Below are positions 59,336 to 64,000 of a stretch of DNA of 64,000 nt, one piece after another. The first letter of the stretch is position 1. Each line of letters begins with the position of its first letter. Under the pieces are notes generated by a model that worked only from the letters and a program-made list of their open reading frames with translations, had not been told where the DNA came from and did no database searches. The position numbers and the translations under genes are program-made. Origin of the DNA: Alopecurus myosuroides (lineage: Eukaryota; Streptophyta; Magnoliopsida; Poales; Poaceae); assembly GCA_028641055.1 (NCBI GenBank), contig CM054060.1:56942292-57006291 (forward strand), read 5' to 3'.

Positions 59336-60090
59336 TGGTGAGATGTATGTGCCCGTGGCTAGGTTGGAAGCCATTTGCATTTTGATTTTCTATGCTAACC
59401 ATCATGATATCTTCTTAAACTTGACGTGAAAAGTGTGTTTCTGAGTGGAAATGTCGATGAGCTTGCCTTTGTTGAGCAACCACCAGGTTTTGAAGACCCA
59501 CACTTTCTAGATCATGTGTACATATCGGAGAAGGTACTCTATGGCCTCAAACAAAACCCCACATGTGTGGTATGGGTGCCTCAAAAACATTCTACTCGAG
59601 AAAGGCTTCAAATATTGAAAGATAGATTCACTTTATTACTAAAACCAAGGAATATGATCTTTTTGTTTGTCCAAATTTTGTGGTTGATATTATCTTAGGA
59701 TCTACTAACCCCACTTTTAGTAAAGAATTTTGTGAGATAATGGCGAAAACAAACGGATTCTTCATCTCTCAAGAGAAGTACGTGAAGGTAATCATTAAGA
59801 ATTTCGAGATGCACAAGGCCACGCATGAAAACAAACGGGCATATCAACTTTAAGCGGGACGACAAATCTATAAACCAAAAGCTTCATTAATTCTTCTGTG
59901 ATTGGTTCTTTGTCTGTATCTTTGTTCACCTAGTTCCGATATTATGTTAATTGTTTTTGTCTACGCATGGTTTCAAAACTGCCATGGAGTGCCATTTCAT
60001 GACCATAAAAAGGATTGTGAGATATCTAGTCTTCATACCCAAGTTAGATCTCTGCTATTCTAAGGGCTTAGATTTGGTTTATGCAGACTA
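59325..60090 (+). pseudogene. Copia pol relic (reverse transcriptase to RNase H)
   Basis: Plus-strand pieces in different frames: YVPVARLEAI (near 59350), KSVFLSGNVDELAFVEQPPGFED (59429-59500), LYGLKQNP (near 59540), then DIILGSTNPTF-like DNA after 59690, SQEKYVKVIIKNF (near 59770) and IVRYLVFIPKLDLCYSKGLDLVYAD (60015-60090). This is the order of a Copia reverse transcriptase and start of RNase H, but the YVDD region is missing or deleted and many stops occur. No LTRs were found. Confidence 0.8.
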
Positions 60091-60752
60091 AAAAGTTGAT
60101 AGAGGTCCGTGTCCAGAATATGCAAGTTTCTTCGACGATTGCTGGTATGTCGGTCTTTGAAGAATCAGAATCTATCTCTTTGCACAACATTGAAACCAAA
60201 TATATTAGCCGGACTTCTGTTCTCACAACTTCTATAGATAATTATTATCCAATGGTTAATGATACTCCCCTGTCCATGAATACCTGGCATATAAACTGGG
60301 TAAATAAATCAGTATATTATCTATGTTTGACCTAATATATAGAAGAGAATATTAGTATTTACATCTTACGAAAAGATATTTTAGGATGCATCTAGTAATA
60401 CTAATTTGGTAATGTACTTAGAGAGCATTGAATTTAGAAAAAAAAACGTGTATCACCAAAAAAGAAAGAAACAGAAAACACAGAAGAGAAAGAAACAGAA
60501 AAAAGATACGATGAAACCAAATGGGCCGGCCATCCATGTACTTGAAGAAAAAAAAAACTAAAACAAAATGTTGCTGAGTAAAACGCCTACGGTGTAGTGC
60601 CCAACGCGGCCCTCGTGAGACTGCAAGCCCAGAGTCCAGAGACTCCACATTCCTACTACCCTCGTCATCAGAAAACAAAGAGTCCAGACTTCCAGACTGC
60701 AGTTTCCTCTCCGCCGTCGCGGCGCGCGTGACCCTCTCTTCAGATTAGAAGG
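60091..60752. other. Spacer and probable promoter of the 115-aa gene
   Basis: Non-coding. The last ~200 bases are GC-rich and directly precede the ATG at 60753, as expected of a grass promoter and leader. No clear TATA box. Confidence 0.45.
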
Positions 60753-61570
60753 ATGGCCTCGTCGTCGCTGCTCCGATCCGCCAGCCGCCTGCTCCGCCGG
60801 CCGATCACGCAAGTGTTCGCCCCCCTGAGCCCGCGCCGCTACCACTCTGGCGTTGATGGAAGGATCAAACCCTGCGAGGTAACTTACCCTGCCCGGCTGC
60901 CCCCATGATGGGTAGGTTCCAATGGTTTGCGAGGTGATGTGCGAGCATAACAGGCACAATTGCTTGCTCAGTTTCATTCTTCTCCAGCTATTTCGGTCAA
61001 ATCCAACTTTACCGATGGCGAGAAGATGAGCTCGTTGCCTCCAGGACCTATACGTCAGGGCCTGATCCGATGTTACAGGGTTACATTACAGCGTGCCCTT
61101 ATACTATAGGAAATAGATGGGGTGTTTTTGTTAGGACTATTTTATTCAATTGAACACATGATGCTGCTGACTGTGGGCTTACATGCATTATTTCTATGGA
61201 TTATCTGGCCTTTATCCCTCTCTAAAATAAGCCAAGTACCATGCTGCTTTCAACAGGTCTGTGGATACGACGAGACAGTGCTGGATAAGACGCACCCGCG
61301 CTTGTGTGAGAAATATGAACGAATGCAAAGCCTGATAGAAATGGGGAGAAGGTAAGCAAGAAACTCAATGTCGTTTTGAATGTCCATATGCACATATATA
61401 TATATGTGTAGTTCTCAGATTTGTGGCTTCTTTTAACCTGCAGCTATGAGAGGAAACTGGAACGGGATGCAAGGATCTGTAGAGTCCTTCTTCCTTCTGT
61501 CGCCGCCTTATGTGTATTGGGTCCAGAGCCGAAAGGGAAGTCGTCGTCAAAGGGGCAGTCGAGCATGTAG
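60753..61570 (+). CDS. Unknown small protein, probably mitochondrial, 3 exons, 115 aa
   Basis: Exons 60753-60878, 61257-61351 and 61444-61570, with introns GT-AG (donors GAG/GTAACT and AAG/GTAAGC, acceptors CAACAG/G and CTGCAG/C). 348 bases give 115 residues plus stop. The start MASSSLLRSASRLLRRPITQ is a classic mitochondrial presequence: Arg/Ser-rich, no acidic residues, amphipathic. A charged middle (ETVLDKTHPRLCEKYERMQ; later YERKLERDARI) precedes a hydrophobic stretch (VLLPSVAALCVLG) that might cross a membrane, and a Lys/Ser tail. CEVC-GYD holds two cysteines three apart. I do not recognise the family. Coherent splice sites, phases and targeting signal make it a credible gene. Confidence 0.65.
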
Positions 61571-62650
61571 TTTTGTGTGTATCCATGTGAACTTTGTTCC
61601 TTTTTATCGTAGTTTACTATATTATTCTGGCTTAGAATCGTGAATTGATAACATTGGTGTGTGGTTGAGTACTCATCTCGCCACATGTAAACGCATTTCA
61701 AAAGTGTTATTTTGACGTCACATGTGTTTAGTTCAGGTTGTGTGGGGTCACAATATATCATCTTTGAGCAGACTCTTGATATGTGTCATAAGTCGTGCTT
61801 ATGAGCAACTTAGTGATGAGAATGTAGGTATATATATTGCCCCCAGGCCCTAGGAGATGTCGTTGTCCCAAGGCCCCTCCTCCCCGCCGGTTTCCTCCTC
61901 CTCTCCTTCCGGGTTGTCTCGCGTGGAGCGGCTCTGGAGGCCCTCACCCTTTCCCAAGGAGGTTGCCTCTCTTTCTTATCCCCACGGTCGCTGTCGTCGC
62001 CAACGCCGGCAGTGGTGGCCACGCCCGCCCTGTCCAACAACGGGGGGGTGTGGGCGAGTGTGTCCGGATGGCTCTCTATGCGCGAAGGTGGGCCATCCCC
62101 GGGGCAGCACAAGTGGAGAGTGGTGGTGTGACGTGGGGGTGCCAGTCAGCGAGGCTTGCAGGCCTGCGGTGGCGGCCGACTTTGTGTTGTCGACCTCCTC
62201 GAGACTGATCGGGATTTGAGCGGAGGTAGCTCCCTCCCCCACGATGCTTTAGCTTCTTCGGAGCTATAATGGTGCAGATTGATCCCGTGGATCTGGAGGC
62301 GAATCTCTGTTCGGTCAGGGCTGACGATGGCGGCGTCCATGGGCGTTGTTACCTTGTTGATGACGTCATTGCTGCTATCTCTTCCCATTGCCCAGGTATT
62401 CTAGGGGAAACCTAGATCCAGGTCTCCCGGATCGGACGATGGTGGCACTCTGATGTCGTTTTCTCTCTTGGGGGCATCATTTTGGAACAAGTTCTACTTA
62501 GAGAGGTCTAGTCGTGGTGCGGTGTTTCTTCTACCGTGTCTGCGTCGGCGAGTCTCGGCGTCATGGCGCAGTGGGGTCTCGGTGGTGAATATGTGTTCAT
62601 GGGCATGCGAAGGGTGGAGGCGCTGTGTGGCGTCGCGGTGGTGTCGATGG
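61571..62650. other. Downstream DNA, GC-rich repeat-like, no supported gene
   Basis: The 3' untranslated region of the 115-aa gene comes first. From about 61850 the DNA is GC-rich with overlapping frames on both strands that show no motif, resembling degenerate grass repeat DNA. Confidence 0.4.
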
Positions 62651-64000
62651 CTTCCGGCTGATTGATGTACTTCCTTGTAAGGACCGGTGGACTTTGTTTC
62701 TGTTATTTGCAGAGGCGGAGCGTTCATCCTCATTTTTGAAAGAAAATGTAGGTCAATATGAACAAGCCCGTTGAAAAGGAAAATATTTGGACTGAGGCGA
62801 CGGTTTGTCTCGCTGGGGCTGGATGACATTTTTTTTCTTTGCTTGGAAATGGTTGGTTTGTCTTTCTTTACAAGTCAATCTATGTATAATCATATTTTTT
62901 GCAGCGTTGAATCAACTTTTGAAAATGGATGACTAGCTCCATTCCATTCTATGTCAAGTAGTAAGGATGGCATCTCTTTAACGCCCTATTGTTATCTCAA
63001 GTCGGTTGAAAATGGGGATTTGGGGGAAAACAAATTTCTCTTGGACGCCCTATGTTCTCTTGGGCTGCGTTTGGTTGGCCGCATATACTTTTGCGTCCCG
63101 TGGGGGGCAGGCTCCCCAGATCACGCCTGAGCCGGATTATGATCCTGGCTTGCCATCGGGCGGCTTGGGTGAGGTCTCCGATTTTAAATGATGTGCGTAG
63201 GTGTGTGAGGCCAGAGCAATCGGCTCTGATCAGGTCCACCCCCTTCATCAAACTTGTAGGTGTAGCGATTTTTCTCCTGGACGGTGGCTTCCGGCTGATT
63301 GATGTACTTCCTTGTAAGGACCGGTGGACTTTGATTCTGTTATTTTTAATAAAGAAAACATTGTGTGCATCATTTTGATGCAGAGATGGAGCGTTCATCC
63401 TCCTTTTCGAAAAAATGTAGGTCAATATGCAATATCACAACAAGCCCATTGAAAAGGAAAATATTTGGACTGAGGCGACGGTTTGTCTCGCTGGGGCTGG
63501 ATGACATTTTTTCTTTGCTTGGAAATTCTTGGTTCGTCTTTCTTTACAAGTCAATCAATGCATAATTGTATTTCTTGCAACGCTGAATCCACTTTTGAAA
63601 ATGGATGACTAGCTCCATTCCATTCTATGTCAAGTACTAAAGATGGCATCTCTTGAACGTCCTATGTTATCTCAAGTCGGTTGAAAATGGGGATTCGGGG
63701 AAAACAGATTTCTCTTGGACGCCCTATGTACTCTTGGGCCACGTTTGGTTGGCCGCATATACTTTTGCGTCTCGTGGGGGTAGGCTCCCCAGATCATGGC
63801 TGAGCCGGATTGTGCTCCTGGCTCGCCATCGGGTGGCTTGGGTGAGGTCTCTGATTTTAAATGATGCGCGTAGTATGTGAGGCCAAAGCATTCGGCTCCG
63901 ATCAGGTCCACACCCTTCATCAAACTTGTAGGTGTAGCAAGTTTTTGCCTGGACGGTGGCTTCCGGCTGATTGATGTACTTACTTGTAAGGACCGGTGGA
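62651..64000 (+). repeat. Tandem repeat, unit about 640-670 bp, running off the window
   Basis: Units start cttccggctgattgatgtac at 62651, 63288 and 63960. Units 1 and 2 align along their whole length, including gaaaatggggatt, ttggttggccgcatatac and the block around tcatcaaacttgtaggtgtag. Unit 2 carries an extra ~35 bp after 63340. The third unit is cut by the window end. There is no coding content. Confidence 0.8.

Noticed and set aside
62651..64000. CRISPR-like array
   Set aside because: Units are over 600 bp and align throughout, with no short repeat and spacer pattern; the DNA is plant nuclear.

Overview
This window is nuclear DNA of a grass, most likely of the wheat/oat/ryegrass group (Pooideae). 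The evidence is spliced genes with short GT-AG introns, Stowaway and hAT MITEs, a Tat-lineage Gypsy element, grass-style Athila-like elements whose LTRs start TGATACGTC, LINE and Copia relics, and two plant genes with recognisable grass forms. The species cannot be read from the sequence alone. There is no rRNA gene, tRNA gene, CRISPR array or bacterial operon.

Four host-type genes are visible. (1) A small putative mitochondrial protein lies on the minus strand at 14265-14588. (2) A complete nine-exon PIG-L gene (GlcNAc-PI de-N-acetylase, GPI-anchor synthesis) lies head-to-head with it at 14871-30688. (3) A complete four-exon calcium-activated RelA/SpoT homologue (CRSH, plastid (p)ppGpp synthase with two EF-hands) lies on the minus strand at 34159-37194. 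(4) A three-exon gene for a 115-residue protein of unknown function lies at 60753-61570. All splice junctions were read by eye, and in every model the exon phases close exactly on the stop codon.

The rest is layered mobile DNA. At 1596-12959 a non-autonomous Athila-like element (TSD CACAC) is interrupted by a 4.7 kb solo-LTR-like insertion (TSD ACATA). In PIG-L intron 6 a Stowaway MITE is split by a complete, very young Tat-lineage Gypsy element (17059-29024, TSD CACTT, two 582-bp LTRs that read as identical). This element carries gag-protease and pol in one frame, separated by a single UAG. Downstream of pol it carries, on the opposite strand, an intact five-exon gene for an 804-residue protein with its own TATA box. 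At 38452-52826 the Athila-like family recurs in minus orientation as a run of internal-LTR-internal-LTR-flank-internal-LTR-flank. Part of this run is a tandem duplication of about 4.27 kb that copied half an element together with about 1 kb of neighbouring DNA. A second large solo-LTR-like insertion (54345-57944, TSD ATAGG) splits a transposon-type Myb/SANT-like pseudogene. A Copia pol relic follows, and the window ends in a tandem repeat of about 640-670 bp.

The most unusual object is the spliced antisense gene inside the young Tat element. It keeps four introns in a unit that moves through RNA, which makes sense only because the introns lie antisense to the genomic RNA.
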